NCBI RefSeq assembly: GCF_900105725.1
Contig: NZ_FNLM01000034.1
Location: 4,092,001 to 4,156,000, forward strand
Reading direction: 5' to 3'
Length of the DNA: 64,000 bases
Source: Gordonia westfalica
GTDB taxonomy: Bacteria; Actinomycetota; Actinomycetes; Mycobacteriales; Mycobacteriaceae
Each line of letters starts with the position of its first letter. The stretch's first letter is position 1. Below the pieces are notes generated by a model. That model saw only the letters and a list, made by a program, of their open reading frames with translations. It made no database searches and was not told the DNA's origin. Both the position numbers and the translations under genes were made by a program. Shown piece by piece: positions 17,348 through 25,669 of this stretch.

Positions 17348-18562
17348 ATGACCAGTACAGTCGACACCCCGCCCACGTTGGTGACGGATATCCCCTTGGA
17401 CGTGACCCTCGATGAGCTCGAGAACGATCCCTATCCCATCTACCAGCGCCTCCAGGCGGAGTCCCCGGTCGCGTATGCCCCTGACAGCCACCTCGTGCTG
17501 CTGACCACGTGGGCTCTGTGCGAGGCCGCGGGCCGGGACGATGAACACCTCCACGGGCCCGTCGAGCCGTTCAAGACGGCCTACGGTGCACCCAACATCC
17601 TCAGCCTCGAGGGTGAGGGTCACGCGGAACTGCGCGGCGCGGTCAATCCCCCGCTTCGCGGCAAGGCCGTGAACTCACGACGCGAGACGCTGTTCCGCGA
17701 GGTTGCACGCCGCCGAGTCGACGACATCAAAGGCCTCGGCCAAGCGGACCTGGCGATCGACCTGCTCGAACCGATCAGCCTTGAGGTCATCGGCGTCATG
17801 CTCGGCATGGACGACCTGGACATGGAAACGCGTAAGAAGTGGTTCAACAGCCTCGGCGCCTACCTGGTGAACCGAGGGCGAGACGCCAGCGTTGCCGAGC
17901 TCGGCGAGGAGGTGAAGACGGAGGTCAGGGCTTACCTCGAAAAGCGACGTGCCTCGTTGTCGGAAGAATCCGATGGCACCGTCCTGTGGCATCTGTTCCA
18001 CCACGGGTGCCCACCGGGAGAGCTGCGGTCGATCGACCACGTGATCGGAAGTGTGAACGTCCTCATCGTGGGCGGGTTCCAGGAACCCGGTCACGGAATC
18101 GCCGCAACCCTGCTCGGGGTCCTGCCCAACGAGGACTATCGAAACCGTCTCACCGAAGACCCCGGGAAGTGGGGACCGATCGCCTTTGAAGAGGCCATGC
18201 GGTGGCTGCCCCCGTTCAGTGTCGTCGAGCGAGATGTCCTCAAGGACATGGAGATCGGGGGTGTACTCATTCCGGCGGGAATGAGCGTCGGCCTCGTGAT
18301 GGGTGCGGCAAACCGAGATCCGGAGCGGTGGGAGCGTCCCGAGGAGTACGACCTGGACAGGCCGCAGCAGAATCACATGGCCTTCGGCTTCGGGCGGCAC
18401 ACCTGTGTCGGACACTTCACTGCCCGGGGTCTGAGCCAGGTTGTCCTGGAAGAGATCTTCCGGGGACTTCCAGGAGTACGCCTTGACCCGGACAAGGAAC
18501 CGTGGGTGCACGGATGGAGGACGCGGGGACCAAAGTCGCTTCCTGCGGTGTGGGACGCCTGA
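17348..18562 (+). CDS. Cytochrome P450
   Basis: A 404-residue soluble bacterial P450. The haem-binding loop FGFGRHTCVGH carries the Cys353 ligand, and the K-helix ExxR motif is in FEEAMRWLPP. The I-helix reads VGGFQEPGHGIAATLL (around 241-256), where most P450s have AG-D/E-T; the usual Thr of the acid-alcohol pair is replaced by Pro247. Similar GGxQEP motifs occur in the CYP199/CYP203-like group acting on aromatic acids, so it is probably functional. The ATG at 17348 follows GTGAGGAG. With the adjacent ferredoxin and reductase it makes a complete class I system. Confidence 0.93.
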   Translation: MTSTVDTPPTLVTDIPLDVTLDELENDPYPIYQRLQAESPVAYAPDSHLVLLTTWALCEAAGRDDEHLHGPVEPFKTAYGAPNILSLEGEGHAELRGAVNPPLRGKAVNSRRETLFREVARRRVDDIKGLGQADLAIDLLEPISLEVIGVMLGMDDLDMETRKKWFNSLGAYLVNRGRDASVAELGEEVKTEVRAYLEKRRASLSEESDGTVLWHLFHHGCPPGELRSIDHVIGSVNVLIVGGFQEPGHGIAATLLGVLPNEDYRNRLTEDPGKWGPIAFEEAMRWLPPFSVVERDVLKDMEIGGVLIPAGMSVGLVMGAANRDPERWERPEEYDLDRPQQNHMAFGFGRHTCVGHFTARGLSQVVLEEIFRGLPGVRLDPDKEPWVHGWRTRGPKSLPAVWDA

Positions 18563-18574
18563 GCCCCGACTGGC

Positions 18575-18627
18575 TTCGAACACGCAACCTGCCGGCCTCG
18601 CCCGGCATGGCAGGTTGCGTGTTCGAA
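18575..18627. terminator. Bidirectional terminator between P450 and sdaA
   Basis: A perfect 19-bp inverted repeat (TTCGAACACGCAACCTGCC at 18575-18593 and its complement at 18609-18627) with a 15-nt loop, followed by a T-rich stretch (TTTGTTTGTTTGG). The genes on both sides converge on it. Confidence 0.9.
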
Positions 18628-18670
18628 TTTGTTTGTTTGGCAGTAGGAATTGCATAGCGGCGGGCGCAGT

Positions 18671-20023
18671 TCAGCATTCGACGAGGCTGACGGCCAAGCC
18701 TCCCAGCGAAGTCTCCTTGTACTTCTCGTGCATGTCGGCACCGACGTCGCGCATCGTCTTTACAGCAGCGTCGAAGGACACCAGATGGGCGTGGTCGTCC
18801 TCTTGCAATGTGAGAGTTGCGGCCTGGACTGCCGTAACTGCGGCAATCGCGTTGCGCTCGATGCACGGCACCTGCACCAATCCGCCGATTGGGTCGCAGG
18901 TCAGGCCGAGGTGATGTTCGAGGCCCATCTCGGCTGCCTTGCCGATCTGGGCGACGGTTCCGCCGAGGGCGGCACACAGGGCGCCCGCCGCCATGGCGCA
19001 GGCGGAGCCGACTTCACCCTGGCAACCCACCTGTGCGCCGGAGATCGATGCGTTGGATTTGATGATTGCGCCCAACGCAGTAGCGGTCAACAACATGGCG
19101 ACGATACCGTTCCGGCCCGCAGATGGTGCACTTCTGACGTAGTGAGAGATGACGGCCGGGATGATCCCGGCTGCTCCGTTCGTGGGAGCAGTGACGACAC
19201 GATTTCCCAGTGCGTTCTCTTCATTGACCGCCATTGCATCGAGTTGGATTCGAGCGACCGCGGCTGAGAACCCGTCTTCCTCCGCTACGCGAGCCGCCAA
19301 TGCCGGCGCCCTCCGACGGACTCCCAGTCCGCCGGGAAGGGTCTTGGGACCAGGTCCCAGACCCGATTCGATGCAATCGTTCATGGCAGACCAGATTTCG
19401 GATGCCGCTGAGCCCGGATCAACTCCCACCGCAGCCTCATTCGCCGCAACCAGTTCGGCGATGGTCAGACCGGTTTCGCTACAGAGGCGGTGTAGTTCAC
19501 CGAAGGAGTTGAAGGTAAAGGGGATCTCGGCCTCGCAAGTAGGGGATGGCGGAAGTCCGACTGTTTCGATGAAGCCCCCGCCGACCGACAGATACGTCCG
19601 TTCCAGCACGGCTGTGCCATGCTCGTCGAATGCCGTGAGGTCTATTGCGTTGGGATGGAGTGGATGTGGTTCCCGCGGTTCGAACACGATGGGGTCGAGT
19701 GTAATCCGTCGCTCGGCGATCGTGATCGTGTCAGTGCCCCTGCCGGCTTCCCATGCATTGCGGACTGCCGCAGGATCGCAGGTTGCGGGTATGTGCCCCA
19801 GGAGGCCGGCAAATACCGCACCGGGAGTTCCGTGCCCTTCCCCAGTGGCTGCCAACGAGCCCCGCAGTACGACGCTCAATCGTTGGGTGGTGTCGACGAT
19901 TTCGGTCTCGGTGAGTTCGGTTAGGAACGCCGACGCGGCCACCATCGGGCCGACTGTGTGAGAACTCGATGGGCCGATCCCTATCTTGAACAGGTCATTG
20001 ATTCGCACGTCCGACGCGACCAC
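18671..20023 (-). CDS. sdaA: L-serine ammonia-lyase, iron-sulfur type
   Basis: A 450-residue fused alpha/beta L-serine dehydratase that turns L-serine into pyruvate and ammonia. It shows IGIGPSSSHTVGPMVAASAF at the N-terminus, and ENALGNRVVTAPTNGAAGII in the catalytic part. GCQGEVGSACAMAAG and GLTCDPIGGLVQVPCIERN hold the [4Fe-4S] cysteines. The frame extends upstream to 20242 but without family features; I chose GTG 20023, which gives SDVRINDLFKIG like known enzymes. Its place beside the catabolic island and a promoter element resembling those of the island hint that serine, or a serine-like product, may arise in the pathway; this is inference. Confidence 0.92.
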   Translation of the reverse strand: MVASDVRINDLFKIGIGPSSSHTVGPMVAASAFLTELTETEIVDTTQRLSVVLRGSLAATGEGHGTPGAVFAGLLGHIPATCDPAAVRNAWEAGRGTDTITIAERRITLDPIVFEPREPHPLHPNAIDLTAFDEHGTAVLERTYLSVGGGFIETVGLPPSPTCEAEIPFTFNSFGELHRLCSETGLTIAELVAANEAAVGVDPGSAASEIWSAMNDCIESGLGPGPKTLPGGLGVRRRAPALAARVAEEDGFSAAVARIQLDAMAVNEENALGNRVVTAPTNGAAGIIPAVISHYVRSAPSAGRNGIVAMLLTATALGAIIKSNASISGAQVGCQGEVGSACAMAAGALCAALGGTVAQIGKAAEMGLEHHLGLTCDPIGGLVQVPCIERNAIAAVTAVQAATLTLQEDDHAHLVSFDAAVKTMRDVGADMHEKYKETSLGGLAVSLVEC

Positions 20024-20437
20024 AGCAAACCCAACTTTCTTGCAGAACAGATATAGATAAACCGTACAGTCTGATCGTGATATGTGCAGGTCGAGACTGG
20101 GGGCTCCGGAGTGGGGCGATCCGAGGGGCCGACGCGGTGGGAGGATTGCTCCCGGACAAACCGGGGCCAGCCGAGTATGAGCGATATCCGGTTGGTGGAG
20201 CCTCTGCGCCGCAACGTATTCGGTGCCGACCGGCTTCGTCACGGCTACTTCTGCAGTCGGGATCAGGCGGCGACCTTGCGCTACCTGTCCTCTCGTGGGT
20301 GTCTGCGTCGTGGCCGGACTGCTCGATCAGGTCGAGTAGATCCCTTCCGCGCCGTGCGTGCGAGTGGTGTTCTTGATAGGTCAGTCGCCGCTGCCGACTG
20401 GACGGGAGCGGATCCCCAACTCGTCGAGGTACATGCC
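20024..20437. other. Gene-free divergent region between sdaA and the SRPBCC gene
   Basis: 414 nt with no convincing gene. An AT-rich stretch near 20045-20065 (reverse strand GGTTTATCTATATCTG) looks like the -10 region of sdaA. An open frame on the plus strand continues through it but without family features. Confidence 0.5.
20064..20089 (-). promoter_or_regulatory. Possible third copy of the catabolic-island promoter element
   Basis: On the reverse strand CTGCACA, 13 nt, then CTGTAC, starting 41 nt upstream of the sdaA start. The arrangement resembles the elements at 8141-8170 and 15749-15778, but the right half lacks ACAC(A/G)AG. Weaker than those two. Confidence 0.35.
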
Positions 20438-20902
20438 ATGACCACGATCCACATGCACGACACGACCACCGTGACGCCCGAGCAGTTTCTCGCCGGCCTC
20501 ACCGACTTCGGACCAGGTCGTAAAGAACTCTTCGGTAACAGCGCAGACAGTTACCTCAAGGTCCTCCACCAAGGCCCCCATGATGCCGATGTCACGGAGG
20601 GCTCGAACGGTATCTGGGAAACGCTGCACTACGACTGGACCGACCCCCATCGCGTCGTGATGACGACCACCGACTCGAACCTGTGGGGCGGCCACTCAGG
20701 GCACACGTACACGCTCACGCCGCAACCCACAGGCGGAACGGACGTGGACGTCGTCGTCGTGAGGGACGGAAAGAACCTCAAGGGACGGTTCCTCGCGGGC
20801 GTGCTCGGAGCTGTCGGTACCCGAGTCCTGGGCAAGCAGTTCAGGAACTCTGTCGCGGCCATCGAAGCTCGCAGCAACGGAAGGCGAGGGCGGGGCGCGT
20901 AG
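20438..20902 (+). CDS. SRPBCC/START-like domain protein
   Basis: A 154-residue protein starting MTTIHMHDTTTVTPEQFLAG. The pattern (an N-terminal beta strand, a helix, several strands with YDWTDPHRVVMTTTDSNLWG and HTYTLTPQPTGGTDVDVVVV, and a long C-terminal helix after KGRFLAGVLGAVGTRVLGKQ) fits the polyketide cyclase/START-like fold that holds a hydrophobic ligand. No catalytic residues are recognisable. GAGG lies about 10 nt before the ATG. An open frame upstream to 20084 is not supported. Confidence 0.65.
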   Translation: MTTIHMHDTTTVTPEQFLAGLTDFGPGRKELFGNSADSYLKVLHQGPHDADVTEGSNGIWETLHYDWTDPHRVVMTTTDSNLWGGHSGHTYTLTPQPTGGTDVDVVVVRDGKNLKGRFLAGVLGAVGTRVLGKQFRNSVAAIEARSNGRRGRGA

Positions 20903-20991
20903 GCCACCGATCGGGACCGTTCGTCCACCCCCGACAATGATTAGGTGAGCGAACGATTCCTGTCCGCGCGATCGACCGGAGGCTGCCGACG

Positions 20992-22302
20992 ATGACCGAG
21001 CCCTCGCGCTCGACCCAGGCGATGGTCATCTGGCTGGTGGGTCTCACGGTCTACTTCGTCGCGGTTCTGCAGCGTTCGTCGCTGGCCGTGGCCGGTTTGC
21101 TGGCGGCGGAACGTTTCGACATCACCGCGTCGCAGCTGTCGACCTTCGTCGTGCTGCAGCTGCTGGTCTATGCGTTGATGCAGGTGCCCGTCGGGCTCCT
21201 GGTCGATCGGTTCGGTTCGCGTCGCGTATTGCTCACCGGGACGCTGATCCTCACGCTGGCGCAGGTCAGCTTCGCCTTCGCCGACAACTATCCGTGGGCG
21301 CTGTCATCCCGGCTGTTCGTCGGCATCGGCGACGCGATGACCTTCGTGTGCGTGCTACGGCTGGTAACCAGTTGGTTCCCGGCCCGACGAATCCCGTTGA
21401 TGACACAGCTGACCGGAGTGCTGGGTCAGCTGGGCGCCGTCGCGGCGGCGATCCCGATGACGTGGGCGCTGTCGACCCTGGGGTGGACCCGCGCGTACAT
21501 CGCGACCGCGGGGCTCGGGGCCGTCCTGCTGGTGGCCACCCTGCTGGTTGTTCGCGACTCTCCGACGGCGCGCTCGGTGTCGGGCCCGGTCCTCGGTGTG
21601 GCCGGTATCCGGCAGAGCTTGAGCGCGTCGTGGGAGCATCCCGGCACCCGCCTGGGTTTCTGGATGCATTTCTCCACCCCCTTCAGCACGAACGTCCTCG
21701 GGCTCCTGTGGGGCTACCCGTTCTTCGTCGAGGGCCAGGGCATGAGCGCGGGCTCTGCGGGTGTGCTGCTCACGATCATGGTGTTCGCGATCATGGGATT
21801 CGGCCCGGTGTTCGCGTGGCTGATCACCCGGTGGCCGTGGCATCGGTCCACGCTGGTCCTGCTGGTGATCGCGAGCATCGCGGCTGCGTGGGCCGTGGTG
21901 CTGGTGTGGCCGGGGGAGGCTCCGTTCTGGCTGCTCATCGTGCTGGTCGTGATCTGCGGGATGGGCGGCCCGGCGTCGATGGTCGGTTTCGATCTCGGCC
22001 GCACATCCAACCCGGCGTCTCGCACCGGTACCGCCACCGGGCTCATCAATCAGGCCGGCTTCTTCGCAACCCTCGTCACCGCAGGCCTGATCGGCCTCAT
22101 CCTCGACTGGCGCACCGCGGATGGTGTCGTGGGCTATCCCGCAGAGGCATTCACGTGGGCGATGTCGGCACAGTTCCTGCTGTGGGGACTGGGTGCGACG
22201 CAGATCTGGCGCTACCGCCGCAAGGGACGCGCGCGGTTGCTGCACGACGACCCGGAGCAATGGTCGCGTCAGTCTGGTCGCCCCGTCCCGGACGCGCCAT
22301 GA
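20992..22302 (+). CDS. Major facilitator superfamily transporter
   Basis: A 436-residue protein with about 12 membrane helices. It shows the MFS signature between helices 2 and 3 (GLLVDRFGSRRVLLTGTLIL), SSRLFVGIGDAMTFVCVLRL, and a central loop followed by a second bundle (NPASRTGTATGLINQAGFFA). The C-terminal tail is polar. GGAGG precedes the ATG by 9 nt. It stands alone between the SRPBCC and DoxX-like genes; cargo and direction are unknown. Confidence 0.88.
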   Translation: MTEPSRSTQAMVIWLVGLTVYFVAVLQRSSLAVAGLLAAERFDITASQLSTFVVLQLLVYALMQVPVGLLVDRFGSRRVLLTGTLILTLAQVSFAFADNYPWALSSRLFVGIGDAMTFVCVLRLVTSWFPARRIPLMTQLTGVLGQLGAVAAAIPMTWALSTLGWTRAYIATAGLGAVLLVATLLVVRDSPTARSVSGPVLGVAGIRQSLSASWEHPGTRLGFWMHFSTPFSTNVLGLLWGYPFFVEGQGMSAGSAGVLLTIMVFAIMGFGPVFAWLITRWPWHRSTLVLLVIASIAAAWAVVLVWPGEAPFWLLIVLVVICGMGGPASMVGFDLGRTSNPASRTGTATGLINQAGFFATLVTAGLIGLILDWRTADGVVGYPAEAFTWAMSAQFLLWGLGATQIWRYRRKGRARLLHDDPEQWSRQSGRPVPDAP

Positions 22303-22433
22303 GACCCGTCCGGCCAGGTCCGCGGTCGCGGTCAACCCCGAGTGGCCCCGGAGATGAACTCACTCGAAAGTAGGGGGTAGGTCAGTACTTTCCACTGATG
22401 TGCGGGATATCCTCGCCGCCTTAGCGTCGCGGT

Positions 22434-23762
22434 ATGAGTGTGATCGATGCGGTCCCGAGCCCGCCAGTCTGCGTCACTGAACCCTCGGCGTCGCCCCGAA
22501 CATGGAGTCCGGTGAGGAAGGCGGCGTTCCGGTTCACCTTCACCTACACCTCGTTGTTCTGCCTGACCTTCGCGCAGATCACTTTCGTGTTCCTCGGACC
22601 GGCGGGAAGCCTGCTTCCGGAGAGCGCAATGCTGTGGCAGATGAAAGCGCTGGCGCCGGTGATGGAGTGGCTGGGCCGCAACATCTTCGGCGTCGACGCG
22701 GTCCTCAACGCGACTTCCGGGAGCGGGGACCAAGCGGCGATCTGGATCTACCTGTTTCTGATCGGCGTCGTCGCTGTTCTCGTGACCGCCCTCTGGTCGA
22801 TTCTGGACCGTCAACGTCCCGACTACGCGCGGCTGTGGTCGTGGACGATGCTGCTCCTGCGGCTCGCTCTCGGCGGACAGATGCTTTTCTACGGATTCGC
22901 GAAGCTGATCCCGTCGCAGATGGGTCCGCCACCGCTCGCGGCGCTGCTCGAGCCGTTCGGGGACTTCAGCCCGGCGTCGGTGCTGTGGCTGCAGGTCGGT
23001 AGCTCTCCGGTCTACGAGGTGCTGCTCGGCAGCGTCGAGGTGGTCGGCGGTCTGCTCCTGTTCTGGACGCGCACAGCCACATTGGGGGCGTTGGTCAGCT
23101 TTGTCGCGATGGTCCAGGTGTTCATCCTGAACATGACCTTCGACGTGCCGGTCAAGATCCTGTCGTTCCACCTGGTGGCCTTCTCGCTCATACTGCTGAC
23201 GCCGCAGATGCGGAACCTGATGGAGCTGTTCGTCTTCGGACGAGCAGCGAAACCACTGACACCGCCCGCACTGTTCACACGTGACACGCTCAACCGGTGG
23301 GCGGTGGGAGTGCAGGTGGCACTCGGCATCTGGGTTGCGATCGGCGCGGCACAGATAAGTTGGGCCGGCTACCAGGAGTACGGCGCCGGTGCGCCGAAGC
23401 CGGAGCTGTACGGCATCTGGTCGGTCCAGGACTTCCGCGTGGACGGGAACCCGGTTCGCCCGCTGACCACCGACGAGACGCGCTGGCAACGAGTCATTTT
23501 CGACATCGGTGGCTCGACGACTGTGCAGATGATGAACGGCGCCCTGGTGCCAGTAACGGCCGAGATCGACGACGAGACCGTGCAGATACAACAACCGCTC
23601 GCGTCGCTGGCCATCGACCGCCCCGACGACGACACCCTGGTCCTGACCGGCGACCTCGAGGGGAACCCGACGACGATCGTCGCGCACCGGATGGACCACG
23701 ACGCGTTGACATTACGAAGCCGGGGGTTCAACTGGGTGCAGGACGAGCCGTACTTCCGGTGA
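22434..23762 (+). CDS. DoxX-like integral membrane protein
   Basis: A 442-residue protein. After a short polar N-terminus it has membrane helices (FTFTYTSLFCLTFAQITFVF, IWIYLFLIGVVAVLVTALWS) and a DoxX-like core with LRLALGGQMLFYGFAKLIPS, LLGSVEVVGGLLLFWTRTAT and FILNMTFDVPVKILSFHL. A final helix (WAVGVQVALGIWVAIGAAQI) leads into an extracytoplasmic C-terminal domain of about 130 residues. DoxX relatives take part in thiol/redox balance in mycobacteria, but no redox residues are obvious. It is read convergently with the JetA remnant, which ends 24 nt away. Confidence 0.72.
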   Translation: MSVIDAVPSPPVCVTEPSASPRTWSPVRKAAFRFTFTYTSLFCLTFAQITFVFLGPAGSLLPESAMLWQMKALAPVMEWLGRNIFGVDAVLNATSGSGDQAAIWIYLFLIGVVAVLVTALWSILDRQRPDYARLWSWTMLLLRLALGGQMLFYGFAKLIPSQMGPPPLAALLEPFGDFSPASVLWLQVGSSPVYEVLLGSVEVVGGLLLFWTRTATLGALVSFVAMVQVFILNMTFDVPVKILSFHLVAFSLILLTPQMRNLMELFVFGRAAKPLTPPALFTRDTLNRWAVGVQVALGIWVAIGAAQISWAGYQEYGAGAPKPELYGIWSVQDFRVDGNPVRPLTTDETRWQRVIFDIGGSTTVQMMNGALVPVTAEIDDETVQIQQPLASLAIDRPDDDTLVLTGDLEGNPTTIVAHRMDHDALTLRSRGFNWVQDEPYFR

Positions 23763-23786
23763 GATATCCTCCAGCGCCATGTTCGA

Positions 23787-24650
23787 TCAGCGGAACAGGC
23801 CCACGGCTCGTCCGGCACGCTCAGCGCACCGCAAATGACGTCGACGCGAACCGAGTTCGGCCTGCTGGGAGTCCGAGAGCAGGAATTCGTAGAACGATTG
23901 GAAGCTGCGCCCCTGGTCTGAAGCTGCGATCTCCGAACGACTGCCCACCAGCTCGGCGAGGAGTTCGCCCTTGGGGCCGTCCCAGGCCGCGATCTTCTCG
24001 CGGGCGGCGCGGTCGAGGAAACGAAAGTTGTCCTCGACCTCGCGGAAGTCGGAGAGCAACTCGCGCGCCGTCGACGACAGTTGCTGGTAGCGGTCTCTGA
24101 CGCCTGTCGGGTCGAGAACTGCGATGTGGCCGGACTCGACCGCGTCGATCTCGGCATCGATTTCGGTACGACGCCGCCGCAACTCGGCGAGTCGGACCTC
24201 GGGGTCGGACTCGACGCCGTGCACGATCTGGCGGAGAAGTTCGACGACGGTGTGCAGCCGTGATTCGGTACCGACAAGGGCTCTCCCCTGGAGGGAGAGG
24301 ACCCACGCGTATGCCTTTTCGAAGGCCGGAGTCACCTCGTAGTGGACTTCGTCGTCACCCGGCGGATAGAAGCGACGGAGAAAGCCCGCCTCCGTTGCGG
24401 CCCAGTCCTCGAGGTACGCTCGCGGTTCCTTGGGGAACCGCGCGGGCCCGCCGTCCGCTGCGGCTGCGGTGTTCAGGTCGTAGAGCAGGTCGTCCAACGC
24501 GGCGGCCAGGTCGGTGGCCGAACTCGCACCCCGGTTGCCCTCGACGAAGTAGTTCCCGAGAAACGTCAGGATGAGCGGGGAATGGTGAGCACGCAGGAGC
24601 CGCCATGCGGGATGACGTTCCCACAGGCCGGCGAATGCGTGGAAGTCCAT
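23787..24650 (-). pseudogene. Truncated JetA/MksF-like (DUF3375) protein, remnant of a Wadjet system
   Basis: A 287-residue protein whose N-terminal about 265 residues look like DUF3375 proteins: FAGLWERHPAWRLLRAHHSP, FLGNYFVEGNRG, YLEDWAATEAGFLRRFYPPG, YEVTPAFEKAYAWVLSLQ and VLDPTGVRDRYQQLSSTARE. DUF3375 is JetA, the kleisin-like subunit of the Wadjet anti-plasmid SMC complex, normally about 480-500 residues. Here the C-terminal half is gone, ending in an unrelated tail (RRRHLRCAERAGRAVGLFR), and no jetB, jetC or jetD gene follows; the DoxX-like gene comes next. I infer a deletion that removed the rest of the operon. It is unlikely to be functional alone. Confidence 0.72.
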
Positions 24651-24687
24651 GGGCCAACAGTAGGCAATGGGTCGGACATCGTCTCCA

Positions 24688-25086
24688 TCACCGGCGGGTG
24701 TCGATGACGGGGACCAGTGTTCCCCGGTGGATGGCCTTGTCGCTGGTGGCGATGGTCAGCCCACGGCGAGTGGCCTGAGCGACGATCATGCGGTCGAACG
24801 GGTCGCGATGGTCCCACACGAGTTGTCCGGCATGTGCTCCATCGATCGCGTCGATGGGTAGATCCATTGCTGCCATCGCCGCAATGGTTTCGCTCCACGA
24901 GGACAAGAGGGGGCCTGCATCCAGGCGGCCCAGCCTGGTCTTGATCGCGATTTCCCAGGCCGACGCTGCCGAGACGTAGAGGTTGTTGGCGGGATCGCCG
25001 AGGATGTCCAGAGCTGACGGAGCGAGGCGGTCTGGGTCGGTCACGAGCCAGAGGAGAGCGTTGGTGTCGAGCAGGATGTCGGTCAC
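24688..25086 (-). CDS. vapC: PIN-domain toxin (VapC family)
   Basis: A 132-residue PIN-domain ribonuclease with the acidic metal-binding residues in place: Asp7 (ILLDTNALLW), Glu45 (SAASAWEIAIK), Asp95 and Asp98 (HRDPFDRMIVAQA), and a final TSDKAIH. VapC toxins cleave tRNA or rRNA when their antitoxin is lost. The start overlaps the antitoxin gene by ATGA, the standard toxin-antitoxin arrangement. It sits 37 nt upstream of the JetA remnant, in what may be an old defence locus. Confidence 0.92.
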   Translation of the reverse strand: MTDILLDTNALLWLVTDPDRLAPSALDILGDPANNLYVSAASAWEIAIKTRLGRLDAGPLLSSWSETIAAMAAMDLPIDAIDGAHAGQLVWDHRDPFDRMIVAQATRRGLTIATSDKAIHRGTLVPVIDTRR

Positions 25087-25316
25087 GGCTTCGGTTCCCA
25101 GGCCTCGAGCTCGTCGTCAGGCAGCGGATCATCGAAATTGTCGGGAATCGTCATGCCAGGGAACTGTCCGAACCGGCGCGCCCGCGGCGTGGCGGGGGCG
25201 AGCACTGCCACAGGTCGACCATGGTTCGTGATGGTGACCGGCTGTCCCGTCCGTTCGACCTCGGCCAAGACGGCGTTCAGCCGGGCTTTGGCTTCGCTGC
25301 TGCTGATGGACTTCAT
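25083..25316 (-). CDS. Phd/YefM-type antitoxin
   Basis: A 77-residue protein beginning MKSISSSEAKARLNAVLAEV, followed by GQPVTITNHGRPVAVLAP, the DNA-binding and dimerisation domain of the Phd/YefM family. The acidic C-terminal tail (DDPLPDDELEAWEP) would bind and block the PIN toxin. It precedes the toxin with a four-base overlap, and a palindromic operator lies just upstream, as expected for self-repression. Confidence 0.9.
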   Translation of the reverse strand: MKSISSSEAKARLNAVLAEVERTGQPVTITNHGRPVAVLAPATPRARRFGQFPGMTIPDNFDDPLPDDELEAWEPKP

Positions 25317-25332
25317 GCCCTAGTGTAAGCCT

Positions 25333-25359
25333 ATTCGGACTAGTGCAACTAGTCCGAAT
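25333..25359. promoter_or_regulatory. Palindromic operator of the toxin-antitoxin pair
   Basis: A perfect 11-bp inverted repeat (ATTCGGACTAG and CTAGTCCGAAT) around TGCAA, 16 nt upstream of the antitoxin start. Between it and the start TTACACT could serve as a -10 region, giving a very short leader. Confidence 0.8.
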
Positions 25360-25371
25360 GCATCGGACCGT

Positions 25372-25572
25372 TCAGAGCAGCAACAACCACACGAACCGCA
25401 GCACGATGGCGCTGATCCCGAAGATTGCGGTGGCCACCAGCCATCGTCGCGCAAGGCGGTCAGCTGTCAATGGATCCCGTTTGCGGCGCAGGTAGGTGAA
25501 AGCCGCCATGATCGCGCACACCATGGCCGCCGCACCGACGACGATCATGAGGACGAGCATCACCGCGTTCAC
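25372..25572 (-). CDS. Small two-helix membrane protein
   Basis: A 66-residue protein from a GTG start (VNAVMLVLM) preceded by GAGGGA. Two hydrophobic segments (MLVLMIVVGAAAMVCAIMAA and WLVATAIFGISAIVLRFVW) are joined by a basic loop (LRRKRDPLTADRLARR). No family recognised. The frame can be extended to 25596. It could be a chance open frame, but the charge pattern looks like a real membrane protein. Confidence 0.5.
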   Translation of the reverse strand: MNAVMLVLMIVVGAAAMVCAIMAAFTYLRRKRDPLTADRLARRWLVATAIFGISAIVLRFVWLLLL

Positions 25573-25606
25573 CGGTGCGGTCCCTCGTCGCCCCACTGGC
25601 AGACCT

Positions 25607-25650
25607 CATTTCGACGCTGCGACCTCGAACGAAGTCGCAACGTCGAAATG
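25607..25650. terminator. Long inverted repeat, probable terminator of the acyltransferase operon
   Basis: Arms of 17 bp (CATTTCGACGCTGCGAC and GTCGCAACGTCGAAATG, one mismatch) with a 10-nt loop, 20 nt after the end of the WS/DGAT gene. Confidence 0.65.
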
Positions 25651-25669
25651 ACGTCTGTGAGTGGTGCCC

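Noticed and set aside
22332..23699. 455-codon leftward frame
   Set aside because: It is antisense to the DoxX-like membrane protein and has no domain.
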